DNA from: an uncultured Clostridia bacterium
GTDB taxonomy: Bacteria > Bacillota > Clostridia > TANB77 > CAG-508
NCBI GenBank assembly: GCA_947623615.1
Contig: CANQHH010000081.1
Coordinates: 1 to 5,942 of the forward strand
DNA: 5,942 nucleotides
Reading direction: 5' to 3'
Positions 1 to 5,555 of this stretch are shown here, one piece after another (position 1 is the first letter of the stretch; every line of letters begins with the position of its first letter). The position numbers and the translations under genes are program-made. Under the pieces are notes generated by a model, which was given only the letters and a program-made list of their open reading frames with translations, searched no databases and had not been told where the DNA came from.

Positions 1-181
1 ATCTGGCTCTACCAGAAATACCGTACGCTTTTAACGGAGGACTAACTGCGAGACATACTGTCTTTTCAGTTCTATTCTTATCTGCTACAACTAGATTAGT
101 CCTCAATGGATCTAACCCTCTTTCTCTACATTCAACAGAAGCATAGAAACTTTTTAAATCTATACAACAATATACACTCAT
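1..181 (-). CDS. Y-family (UmuC/DinB-like) translesion DNA polymerase, N-terminal 60 residues only
   Basis: The gene reads leftward from an ATG at 181 and leaves the window after 60 codons, so only the start of the palm/fingers region is visible. The protein begins MSVYCCIDLKSFYASVE, the N-terminal signature of Y-family polymerases. Asp8 is the expected first metal-binding catalytic aspartate. Tyr13 sits at the steric-gate position (compare UmuC Tyr11). It continues with LVVAD, an R-T-E-K-T stretch, LAVSPPLKAYG and GRAR, which match the UmuC/UvrX-like branch common in Firmicutes and their mobile elements. Such enzymes synthesise across damaged template bases with low fidelity. The start is supported by GGAGG (minus strand, 190-194), 8 nt upstream. 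The gene is third in an operon, 27 nt after the stop of the 910-aa repeat protein. The subfamily (Pol IV or Pol V like) and the integrity of the rest cannot be judged from here. Confidence 0.93.
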   Translation of the reverse strand, partial: MSVYCCIDLKSFYASVECRERGLDPLRTNLVVADKNRTEKTVCLAVSPPLKAYGISGRAR

Positions 182-189
182 TAATTTAG

Positions 190-194
190 CCTCC
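190..194 (-). promoter_or_regulatory. Ribosome binding site of the Y-family polymerase gene
   Basis: GGAGG on the minus strand, 8 nt before the ATG at 181. It lies inside the 27-nt gap after the repeat-protein gene. It fixes the polymerase start and shows that the gene can be translated independently within the operon mRNA. No terminator-like hairpin or separate promoter is visible in this gap. Confidence 0.85.
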
Positions 195-208
195 ATTTTT
201 AAAACTGG

Positions 209-2941
209 TTACATTATATCATCCATATCATCATTTGTAAACACTTGTTTGTTATCTTTTTGATTTTCTTTTTCTATTAATGAATCCAATTCCATTTTGG
301 TTTCTTCTATTTTTTCTATTATCCCTTTATCTTTCACACCTTTCATGCATCTTTTTATAACCCTTTCAGATTTTCTCAAAGAATTTTTTATATCGCTTTC
401 ATTTACGTGTGTATATATTCCTTCTGCATCCAATTCTCTAACTTTACCTACTGAAACTAATATTCTTGAATAGTCATACCCTGATTGCTCAGTTGCAGAG
501 CCATTTATACCCCATTTTATCATTGCACCACACACTTCTTTGTCAGATAAACCAAGATTATATAATTCATTACATAGTCTTTCAATTCCACTAGCATTAG
601 ATTTTGATTTTAATTGTCCGCTACCTAAAATGCAAGTAATAATTGAACTTTTTTCTTCATCAGACAATTCTCTTCCAAATGAATATGTATCAACAATTTT
701 TTTAGCAAAATACAAATTGCCTATATGTCTTTGTTCTACAAGTTCTCCATTTACGCCCATTTCTTTTAGTTCTTCTATTAATTTTCCTTTAGATTCTTTA
801 TCTAAATTTCTTATTACCGCTCTATTAATAGTAAATGAACTTACATTTTTTTGTATTTCATCTTTATCAAGCTCCAATAATTTTGATGTAGATTTTTTTA
901 CCTTTTGGAATTCAAATCCTTTTCTTTCAGTTACCGAGCCATTTACAGTTAAATTAACCATCGCGCTATATGCCTCTTCTTGAGTCAATCCTATTCTTTC
1001 AAATTTATCACATATTGTACTTAAATTATAATGATATGATGATTCTTCGTTAAATTCTTTTCTCTTTAACATTTCATACAAAATTGTCTTTTGTTCATTT
1101 TCATTTAACTCATATTGAGACTTTATTTTTTCCATAACAAACATGGCAAAATATAAATTTGAATTTTCCTTTTTCTCATCAGAATCTTCAGCAATAAATC
1201 TTTCTAACCCCAAATTCGAATAATATTCATTAATTATTCCCTTTTTATTTTCATTTATATTGCTTATCATTGCCCTTACAATAGTAGTTTCTTCTACATT
1301 TGTATCAATATCATCTTTGTCTACTTTATCTAGGCTAGATACACCTGATAAAATATCTGAATAATAATATCTATTATCATTTTTAAAATGTCCATTTACT
1401 GCTAAATTAATAATTGCACCATAAACTTCTTGATCTTTCAACCCCATACTTTTCAATTTACTACATGTTGTAATAAGATATATCGCATTTCTTTCAGATA
1501 AATTTTTATTTTTTACAATACATTCTAATATACTATTTTTTTCTATATCGCTTAAAGTTCTGCCAAAGTCGTATTTTTCAACTATTTGTTTTGCAACAAA
1601 AAAATTCTCTATTTTTTTATTATCTTTTGTTTGTATATCTATCCCTATAGATTCATAATAGTCCTTTACTTGTTGAATCTGCTCATCTTCCAAATTTTTT
1701 GATATAGCTTTTATAACATCTACTTCACTTACATCATAATTAATGTCTTCAGCTTTTACTGATTCATGTATACTATAATACATTTGCAATACTTTCGTAT
1801 AATTTAACCCATTTTTCCAACTACCATTTATTGCTAAACTCATGATTCCACCATAAACTTTTTGTTTAGACAAGCCCATTGAATTTAATTCAGTACACAA
1901 TCTACCCAAAAAAAGTTTATTTGTTGCTTTTTTATTTAATAGAGCTGGTTTTAATATTTCAGTAAGAACCGCTTTTTTCTCATCATTCCTCAAACGCAAA
2001 TTATATCCATCTACTATTTGCATTGCCATATATAAATTTTTTATATCTTTTTTTTCTATTATTTCCTCGCTTACACCTATCTGCCTTAACTCTTGTTTTG
2101 TTTTTTCTTCATGCATTTCTGTTAAATTCTCTGATAAAGCTTTTTGAAATAATACTTCACTTATTCTTATTGGTACAAAAGCTTCTTCCATTTTTTTGTT
2201 GCAAGATAGAATCCTACTGTATGAATATCCTTCTTTTTTATCCTTACTAGTAAGTGCAAGGTTAATAATCATACTGCTACATTCATAACTTGAATATCCC
2301 ATTTCTTTTATGTATCTATATAAATTTTCTATAAGTACACTTTTTCCTTTATACAACAAAGCATTATTTAGTAAACTATACAACACAATACTTTTTTCAT
2401 CTTTTTTAAGCTTTCTTTTACTACTATATGTCTCTAATACCTGTTTTGCCATATACAAATTTTTGATATCTCTTTTCCCATCTTCATATTCCTTAACAAT
2501 TTTTTCTAGGCCTAAATCCATATAATATTCTTTTAATTCTTCAACCGTTTTGCCTGAATCCATCATTATATCAATCAATTCAGGATTTACCTTTCTCTCA
2601 AGTTCATCAGAATTGCTCATCAAAATATCATAAATTTCTCTTCCGTCTTTTTGCAATAATTTTACATAACTACAATTACCAATCTTTTCTCTCATTGCTA
2701 TATTCATTATAATTGCGAATATTTCTTCTTCTGAAAAAGAAATATTTCCTAATTTTATTTTTGATAATTGATAATATAAATTTCTTAATTGTGATGCATT
2801 AATAGAACTTGCATATATTTTTGATGCAAGTTCATTTTTCTCTGCTTCGCTTAGTTCTCTTGTTTTGCTCCAATCAAAACCACTTATTATGTCTTCTGCC
2901 CATTTTATTGTTTTTAAACTTTTATTTTTTTTACTTTCCAT
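209..2941 (-). CDS. 910-aa protein made of six tandem ~145-residue helical repeats, family not recognised
   Basis: I do not recognise this protein. It has no signal peptide or membrane segment and is very rich in Lys, Glu, Ile, Leu and Asn, so it is probably cytosolic and mostly helical. The sequence splits into six diverged copies of one unit, starting near residues 12, 161, 302, 446, 595 and 742. Each later copy opens with a motif like NLYFAKKIVDTY. A helix follows containing L-S-D-x-E-K-x-S-I-L, then MGLS-x-x-E-VYGAIINLAVNG (near 214, 355, 499, 650 and 796), then Y-x-YS-x-IL (near 239, 379, 525, 676 and 822), and a linker ending in a predicted helix before the next copy. Copy 1 is the most diverged (S-F-S-E-E-E-I-F-A-I-I-M-N-I-A near 68). 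Residues 856-910 form a charged tail ending in NDDMDDIM. The ATG at 2941 has AGGAG 6 nt upstream. It is the middle gene of an operon, between a small protein and a Y-family polymerase. A scaffold or protein/nucleic-acid binding role is inference only. Confidence 0.9.
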   Translation of the reverse strand: MESKKNKSLKTIKWAEDIISGFDWSKTRELSEAEKNELASKIYASSINASQLRNLYYQLSKIKLGNISFSEEEIFAIIMNIAMREKIGNCSYVKLLQKDGREIYDILMSNSDELERKVNPELIDIMMDSGKTVEELKEYYMDLGLEKIVKEYEDGKRDIKNLYMAKQVLETYSSKRKLKKDEKSIVLYSLLNNALLYKGKSVLIENLYRYIKEMGYSSYECSSMIINLALTSKDKKEGYSYSRILSCNKKMEEAFVPIRISEVLFQKALSENLTEMHEEKTKQELRQIGVSEEIIEKKDIKNLYMAMQIVDGYNLRLRNDEKKAVLTEILKPALLNKKATNKLFLGRLCTELNSMGLSKQKVYGGIMSLAINGSWKNGLNYTKVLQMYYSIHESVKAEDINYDVSEVDVIKAISKNLEDEQIQQVKDYYESIGIDIQTKDNKKIENFFVAKQIVEKYDFGRTLSDIEKNSILECIVKNKNLSERNAIYLITTCSKLKSMGLKDQEVYGAIINLAVNGHFKNDNRYYYSDILSGVSSLDKVDKDDIDTNVEETTIVRAMISNINENKKGIINEYYSNLGLERFIAEDSDEKKENSNLYFAMFVMEKIKSQYELNENEQKTILYEMLKRKEFNEESSYHYNLSTICDKFERIGLTQEEAYSAMVNLTVNGSVTERKGFEFQKVKKSTSKLLELDKDEIQKNVSSFTINRAVIRNLDKESKGKLIEELKEMGVNGELVEQRHIGNLYFAKKIVDTYSFGRELSDEEKSSIITCILGSGQLKSKSNASGIERLCNELYNLGLSDKEVCGAMIKWGINGSATEQSGYDYSRILVSVGKVRELDAEGIYTHVNESDIKNSLRKSERVIKRCMKGVKDKGIIEKIEETKMELDSLIEKENQKDNKQVFTNDDMDDIM
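242..2908 (-). repeat. Six in-frame protein repeats inside the 910-aa gene
   Basis: Successive copies of the NLYxAKxIVxxY motif lie 141, 144, 149 and 147 residues apart (residues 161, 302, 446, 595, 742), with a weaker copy about 149 residues before the first of these. In DNA terms the units are about 425-450 bp. They are clear at protein level but diverged as nucleotides, so this is old internal duplication and not a recent tandem array. The best conserved segments are the opening helix and the MGL-x-x-x-E-VYGAI-x-N-L-x-x-NG segment. The boundaries given are approximate. Confidence 0.85.
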
Positions 2942-2956
2942 GTCTGTCTCCTAATA

Positions 2957-3268
2957 TTATTTTTTCTTTTTAAAATTTATTGCTTTTGTATTTTTACTTT
3001 TTTTAAACTCTATTAAATCCCAAATAACCTTTTTTTCTTCTCTACTAGATAAATAATATGCATATATGGTAGCTAATATTTTTTCCGTATCTGCCTGCAT
3101 ATTTCCTTTTTCTATTTCATATATATTAACTTCATATTCGTTATCCATATTTTTCTTAATTGCTTCTATTAAATTTTTAGGAATTTTAGAAAATTCTTCA
3201 TTATTTAAACTTAGAATAACATAATAAACTTCTGCTAATGCTTTTCTATCTAATTTTGTACTTACCAT
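2957..3268 (-). CDS. 103-aa small conserved-looking protein, first gene of the polymerase operon
   Basis: This is a small, probably helical cytosolic protein of unknown function. It has an N-terminal helix (LDRKALAEVYYVILSLN, residues 6-22), a short F-S-K-I-P-K-N-L-I turn (26-34), a helix, an N-x-Y-E-V segment (43-47), and a second helical stretch (ILATIYAYYLSSREEKKVIW, 64-83). It ends in a very basic tail (INFKKKK). The pattern of a helix, a K-I-P turn and a later I-Y-x-x-Y-L plus E-E-K-K motif is familiar to me from short unannotated proteins of Clostridia, but I cannot attach a family name. It does not resemble YolD, the small partner often found beside UvrX-type polymerases. The start at 3268 is chosen because GAGGGAG (3276-3282) lies 7 nt upstream. 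An in-frame ATG at 3289 would add seven residues, but it has no ribosome binding site and lies about 9 nt from the predicted transcript start. The stop is 15 nt before the 910-aa gene. Confidence 0.82.
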   Translation of the reverse strand: MVSTKLDRKALAEVYYVILSLNNEEFSKIPKNLIEAIKKNMDNEYEVNIYEIEKGNMQADTEKILATIYAYYLSSREEKKVIWDLIEFKKSKNTKAINFKKKK

Positions 3269-3275
3269 AAATATA

Positions 3276-3282
3276 CTCCCTC
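3276..3282 (-). promoter_or_regulatory. Ribosome binding site that sets the start of the 103-aa gene
   Basis: GAGGGAG on the minus strand, 7 nt before the ATG at 3268. The alternative ATG at 3289 lies upstream of this site and has no purine-rich sequence of its own in range, so the shorter protein is preferred. Confidence 0.8.
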
Positions 3283-3304
3283 GTTTCATTTTTTCAACAT
3301 AATA

Positions 3305-3327
3305 ATTTTACCAGATTTATGTAAAAT
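3305..3327. promoter_or_regulatory. Inverted repeat over the operon promoter, possible operator
   Basis: A perfect 7-bp inverted repeat, ATTTTAC and GTAAAAT, is separated by 9 nt (arms 3305-3311 and 3321-3327). It covers the whole -10 element and spacer and abuts the -35 element of the leftward promoter. A dimeric regulator bound here would block RNA polymerase. In AT-rich DNA such a repeat can arise by chance, and no candidate regulator is encoded in the window, except possibly the uncharacterised 103-aa protein. Confidence 0.35.
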
Positions 3328-3333
3328 ATTCAA
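3305..3333 (-). promoter_or_regulatory. Sigma-A type promoter of the small protein / repeat protein / polymerase operon
   Basis: On the minus strand, a -35 element TTGAAT (3328-3333) and a -10 element TAAAAT (3305-3310) are separated by exactly 17 nt. They match the consensus at 4/6 and 5/6 positions. Transcription would start near 3298, giving a leader of about 30 nt before the ATG at 3268. No Bacillus- or Clostridium-type LexA box (GAAC...GTTC) is seen in this region. Confidence 0.65.
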
Positions 3334-3349
3334 CAAAAAAATAGATTTG

Positions 3350-3367
3350 TTATTCTTATTCTTATTT
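3350..3367. repeat. Short hexanucleotide repeat (TTATTC, three units)
   Basis: Two perfect TTATTC units are followed by TTATTT in the divergent intergenic region, about 17 nt upstream of the leftward -35 element. It is too short to be assigned a function. It may be simple AT-rich drift, or a site where slippage changes promoter-upstream spacing. Confidence 0.4.
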
Positions 3368-3443
3368 TCCTCTCTTCTATAGTAATAAATAACTTATATT
3401 TTTTTATTTCATCTTTTGTTTATTTCCTTTTACACCTTTTTAT

Positions 3444-3472
3444 TTGTCAATAATTCCATTTTTTTCTATCAT
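3444..3472 (+). promoter_or_regulatory. Sigma-A type promoter of the VanW-domain gene
   Basis: A -35 element TTGTCA (3444-3449) and a -10 element TATCAT (3467-3472) are separated by 17 nt. Each matches the vegetative consensus at 5 of 6 positions. Transcription would start near 3479, giving a leader of about 50 nt. The gene therefore looks expressed by the housekeeping sigma factor and not by a sporulation sigma factor. Confidence 0.7.
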
Positions 3473-3480
3473 ATTTTTTT

Positions 3481-3509
3481 TATTTATGTAAAAAATATTT
3501 TTATAAATA
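3481..3509 (+). other. AT-only hairpin in the leader of the VanW-domain gene
   Basis: TATTTAT (3481-3487) can pair with ATAAATA (3503-3509), and the inner A and T runs (3490-3494 with 3498-3502) extend the stem to about 12 A-U pairs with a 2-nt bulge. It lies directly upstream of the GAGGTG ribosome binding site (3518-3523). With no G-C pairs it is weak. At most it would stabilise the 5' end of the mRNA. Confidence 0.3.
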
Positions 3510-3530
3510 AATATAACGAGGTGTAAATAT

Positions 3531-4223
3531 ATGAAGAAGACATGGATATTAATTTTATGCATAATTTTCGCCGTTATTATTGCTTTTTTAGCCATTAGTT
3601 TGTTTTCCGGTAATGATTCTGACAATACAAACAGACGTAGTGATATATCAAACAACGATAATATGAGCAATTATAGTGCAACTAGAACTATTACTGATAT
3701 TCCTGACAATCAAAACACTTTTGACTTTAATTCTCACAATGAAGAAGCAAAAGATGATGAAAAAACCGAAACTGAATTATACAAGTACTCTACTACTATT
3801 AAGCCAAATGTAAAAAATAGAGTAAATAATATTAAAATAACATGTTCAAAGATTAATAATACAATTGTAAAATCTGGGAAAGAATTTTCCTTTTGTGATA
3901 TAGTTGGCAAGCCAAGCTCAAGTGAAGGCTATAAACCTGCAGATGCATTTGGAGAAAATGGTAAAATTATAAAAGCTATTGGTGGTGGAAATTGTCAAGT
4001 TAGTACAACTATTTATAATGCCGCTCTTGGTGTAAAAGGTCTTAAAATAACAGAAAGACATGAGCATAATAGAGATGTAGCTTATATAAAAGATGGAAAA
4101 GATGCAACTATTGCATACGATTATCTTGATTTAAAATTCAAAAATAATAATGATTTTGATATAAAATTATATGCCTCTGTTAATGACAATAAGGTTACAA
4201 TAAAAATATATAGAGTTCAGTAA
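3531..4223 (+). CDS. Membrane-anchored VanW-family protein
   Basis: A 230-aa protein with one N-terminal membrane segment (residues 4-25, ending LAISLFSG). It has no obvious cleavage site, so it is probably a signal anchor that puts the rest outside the cell. Residues 27-80 are a polar Asn/Asp/Ser-rich linker. The VanW domain follows (about 82-230). Its hallmarks are visible: N-R-V-N-N-I-K (96-102), G-K-E-F-S-F (116-121), GGGNCQVSTTIYNAAL (151-166), E-R-H-E-H-N (175-180), D-G-K-D-A-T (188-193) and D-L-K-F-K-N (200-205). VanW was named from the vancomycin-resistance cluster vanB. Its biochemical role is unknown, and standalone copies are common in Clostridia without implying resistance. One oddity is Asn154 where most relatives I recall have Ile (GGGICQ). 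GAGGTG (3518-3523) lies 7 nt before the ATG. It is transcribed alone, divergently from the polymerase operon and convergently with the carboxypeptidase gene. Confidence 0.93.
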   Translation: MKKTWILILCIIFAVIIAFLAISLFSGNDSDNTNRRSDISNNDNMSNYSATRTITDIPDNQNTFDFNSHNEEAKDDEKTETELYKYSTTIKPNVKNRVNNIKITCSKINNTIVKSGKEFSFCDIVGKPSSSEGYKPADAFGENGKIIKAIGGGNCQVSTTIYNAALGVKGLKITERHEHNRDVAYIKDGKDATIAYDYLDLKFKNNNDFDIKLYASVNDNKVTIKIYRVQ

Positions 4224-4235
4224 AATGAACTCTAT
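4210..4235. terminator. Shared hairpin between convergent genes, probable (bidirectional) terminator
   Basis: A perfect 10-bp stem, ATAGAGTTCA (4210-4219) and TGAACTCTAT (4226-4235), has a 6-nt loop. Both stop codons lie inside it: TAA of the VanW gene at 4221-4223 and TAG of the carboxypeptidase gene at 4232-4234. On the minus strand the stem is followed by a U-rich run (ATATTTTTATTG), so it should work well for the carboxypeptidase mRNA. On the plus strand the following tract (TCTCTTAAT) is poor, so termination of the VanW mRNA may be leaky. Confidence 0.75.
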
Positions 4236-5494
4236 TCTCTTAATAAACAAAACCAATTTTTACACAAACTCGAAAAAATATTTGAAAATGTTTTTTTGTC
4301 TATTGTTGTACTTGCTACAATATTGGTTCTACCTATCTCTTCACCTTCTAAATAAAATACCATGTCTCCAAGTTTCTGGTTTTCATATATTGGAGCTGTT
4401 ATATTATCATCTAAATTTATTGTTTGCTCTATTTCCTTATCCTGCCCCTTTTTTATTAGTACTCCCGCATCATTTTCTAAAATTAAATCTGTGCTTTCTT
4501 TTACCCCTTTTGTGACATCTACAGTTTTTAATTTAGTACCTTTTTTAGCTAATACTTTGTATTCGTAATTACTAAATCCATAATCTAACAATTTTTGTGC
4601 TTCTGCAAATCTCACCTTTGTTGTAGGTGCTTTCATAATAACTGCTATCAGTGATAAATCATCCCTCGTAGCTGTTGCCGACAAATTATATAATGCAACT
4701 GATGTTGAACCTGTTTTTAATCCTGTTGCTCCTTTATAGTTCCTTATTAATTTATTTGTATTAACTAATTCTGACTTTCCATCTCTTAAACTATCCATCC
4801 AAATTGTCGTATATTTCATTATATTTGGATGATTATTCATCAGTTCTCTTGACATAAGTGCTATATCGTATGGTGATGTAATATGTCCATCTTCATCAAT
4901 TCCATGACAGTTCTTAAATGTAGTATCATTCATTCCTAATTCCTTTGCTCGTACATTCATTTTTTCTACAAATGCCTCCTGACTTCCACACAAGAAATCT
5001 GCCATTGCAACAGTACAATCATTTGCAGAAACTACACAAATAGCTTTTAGCATTTCATCTACTGTTAATTCCTCCTTTACATCAAGCCAAATTTGCGAAC
5101 CTCCCATATCTGCCGCATCTTCTGTACATGGTACTTTATCTGTTAATGATATCTGTCCACTATCTAAAGCTTCCATAATTAGTAATATACTCATTACTTT
5201 TGTTACACTTGCAGGTCTTAATTGTTCATGTGCATTATGTTCGTACAAAACTTGACCTGATTGTTGCTCTATAAGTATTGCACCTCCAGATTCTAACTTT
5301 AAACTATTTTCTGTGTTTATTTCTGACTCAACTTTTTCTCTATCTAAACTCGCACTTGTTTCTTTCGATATTGGCTCTGAATTATTTGACCATACATATA
5401 TACTATCATCTATTGCTAATACTACACTAAATGTAAATATTGTTAGAAATATTAAAACACTACTTATTAATTTGATAACTATTTTTTTATCCAT
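4232..5494 (-). CDS. D-alanyl-D-alanine carboxypeptidase (DacF/DacB-like, peptidase family S11)
   Basis: A 420-aa penicillin-binding protein that removes the terminal D-Ala from peptidoglycan pentapeptides outside the membrane, limiting cross-linking. A signal peptide covers residues 5-27 (ending FSVVLA, with cleavage plausible just after). The S11 catalytic domain follows, with all three active-site motifs intact: SVTK (Ser96 nucleophile, Lys99), SAN (156-158) and KTG (260-262). A beta-rich PBP5 C-terminal domain occupies about 315-400. The last residues (SNIFSSLCKNWFCLL) form an amphipathic membrane-anchor-like helix, as in DacF and PBP5. The ATG at 5494 is chosen because AGGGGG (5504-5509) lies 9 nt upstream. 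An in-frame ATG at 5533 lacks a ribosome binding site and would put a polar stretch before the signal peptide. It follows a GerW/YtfJ gene by 61 nt on the same strand, an arrangement known in spore-forming Clostridia, which favours a spore-cortex role over a purely vegetative one. Which Dac paralogue it is cannot be settled from sequence alone. Confidence 0.95.
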   Translation of the reverse strand: MDKKIVIKLISSVLIFLTIFTFSVVLAIDDSIYVWSNNSEPISKETSASLDREKVESEINTENSLKLESGGAILIEQQSGQVLYEHNAHEQLRPASVTKVMSILLIMEALDSGQISLTDKVPCTEDAADMGGSQIWLDVKEELTVDEMLKAICVVSANDCTVAMADFLCGSQEAFVEKMNVRAKELGMNDTTFKNCHGIDEDGHITSPYDIALMSRELMNNHPNIMKYTTIWMDSLRDGKSELVNTNKLIRNYKGATGLKTGSTSVALYNLSATATRDDLSLIAVIMKAPTTKVRFAEAQKLLDYGFSNYEYKVLAKKGTKLKTVDVTKGVKESTDLILENDAGVLIKKGQDKEIEQTINLDDNITAPIYENQKLGDMVFYLEGEEIGRTNIVASTTIDKKTFSNIFSSLCKNWFCLLRE

Positions 5495-5503
5495 AAAATA
5501 ATA

Positions 5504-5509
5504 CCCCCT
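5504..5509 (-). promoter_or_regulatory. Ribosome binding site that sets the carboxypeptidase start
   Basis: AGGGGG on the minus strand, 9 nt before the ATG at 5494. It sits downstream of the alternative ATG at 5533, so it can only serve the shorter form, whose signal peptide then begins normally with M-D-K-K. Confidence 0.75.
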
Positions 5510-5555
5510 ACTTTTTAATATATTCGGGAGCATCTAGTTTATACATTATATTCTA

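Noticed and set aside
540..983. Open frame on the plus strand, 147 codons
   Set aside because: It lies wholly inside the 910-aa gene on the other strand. Its Ser/Phe/Leu-rich composition is the antisense reading of a Lys/Glu/Asn-rich gene, and it has no convincing ribosome binding site.
2023..2525. Two plus-strand open frames of 75 and 71 codons with a hydrophobic, membrane-like look
   Set aside because: Both are antisense to the repeat-protein gene. The Phe/Leu/Tyr richness comes from complementing AT-rich codons, not from real membrane segments.
3269..3289. Upstream ATG that would add seven residues to the 103-aa protein
   Set aside because: It has no ribosome binding site and lies very close to the predicted transcript start. 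The GAGGGAG site falls inside the extension and points to the ATG at 3268.
3269..3530. Search for a LexA/SOS box, riboswitch or small RNA gene in the divergent region
   Set aside because: No GAAC...GTTC palindrome, no conserved riboswitch-like helices and no strong GC-containing hairpin were seen. Only the two promoters, the inverted repeat and the AT-only hairpin stand out.
3440..3670. Minus-strand open frame of 76 codons
   Set aside because: It overlaps the start and promoter of the VanW gene, has low-complexity Ile/Lys/Asn content, and resembles nothing known to me.
4225..4568. Plus-strand open frames of 96 and 68 codons after the VanW gene
   Set aside because: They are antisense to the carboxypeptidase gene, whose active-site motifs make the minus strand the coding one.
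5313..5501. Plus-strand open frame of 62 codons
   Set aside because: It is antisense to the signal peptide and N-terminal part of the carboxypeptidase.
5495..5533. Upstream ATG that would lengthen the carboxypeptidase by 13 residues
   Set aside because: It has no ribosome binding site and would place a polar stretch before the signal peptide. AGGGGG at 5504-5509 supports the ATG at 5494.
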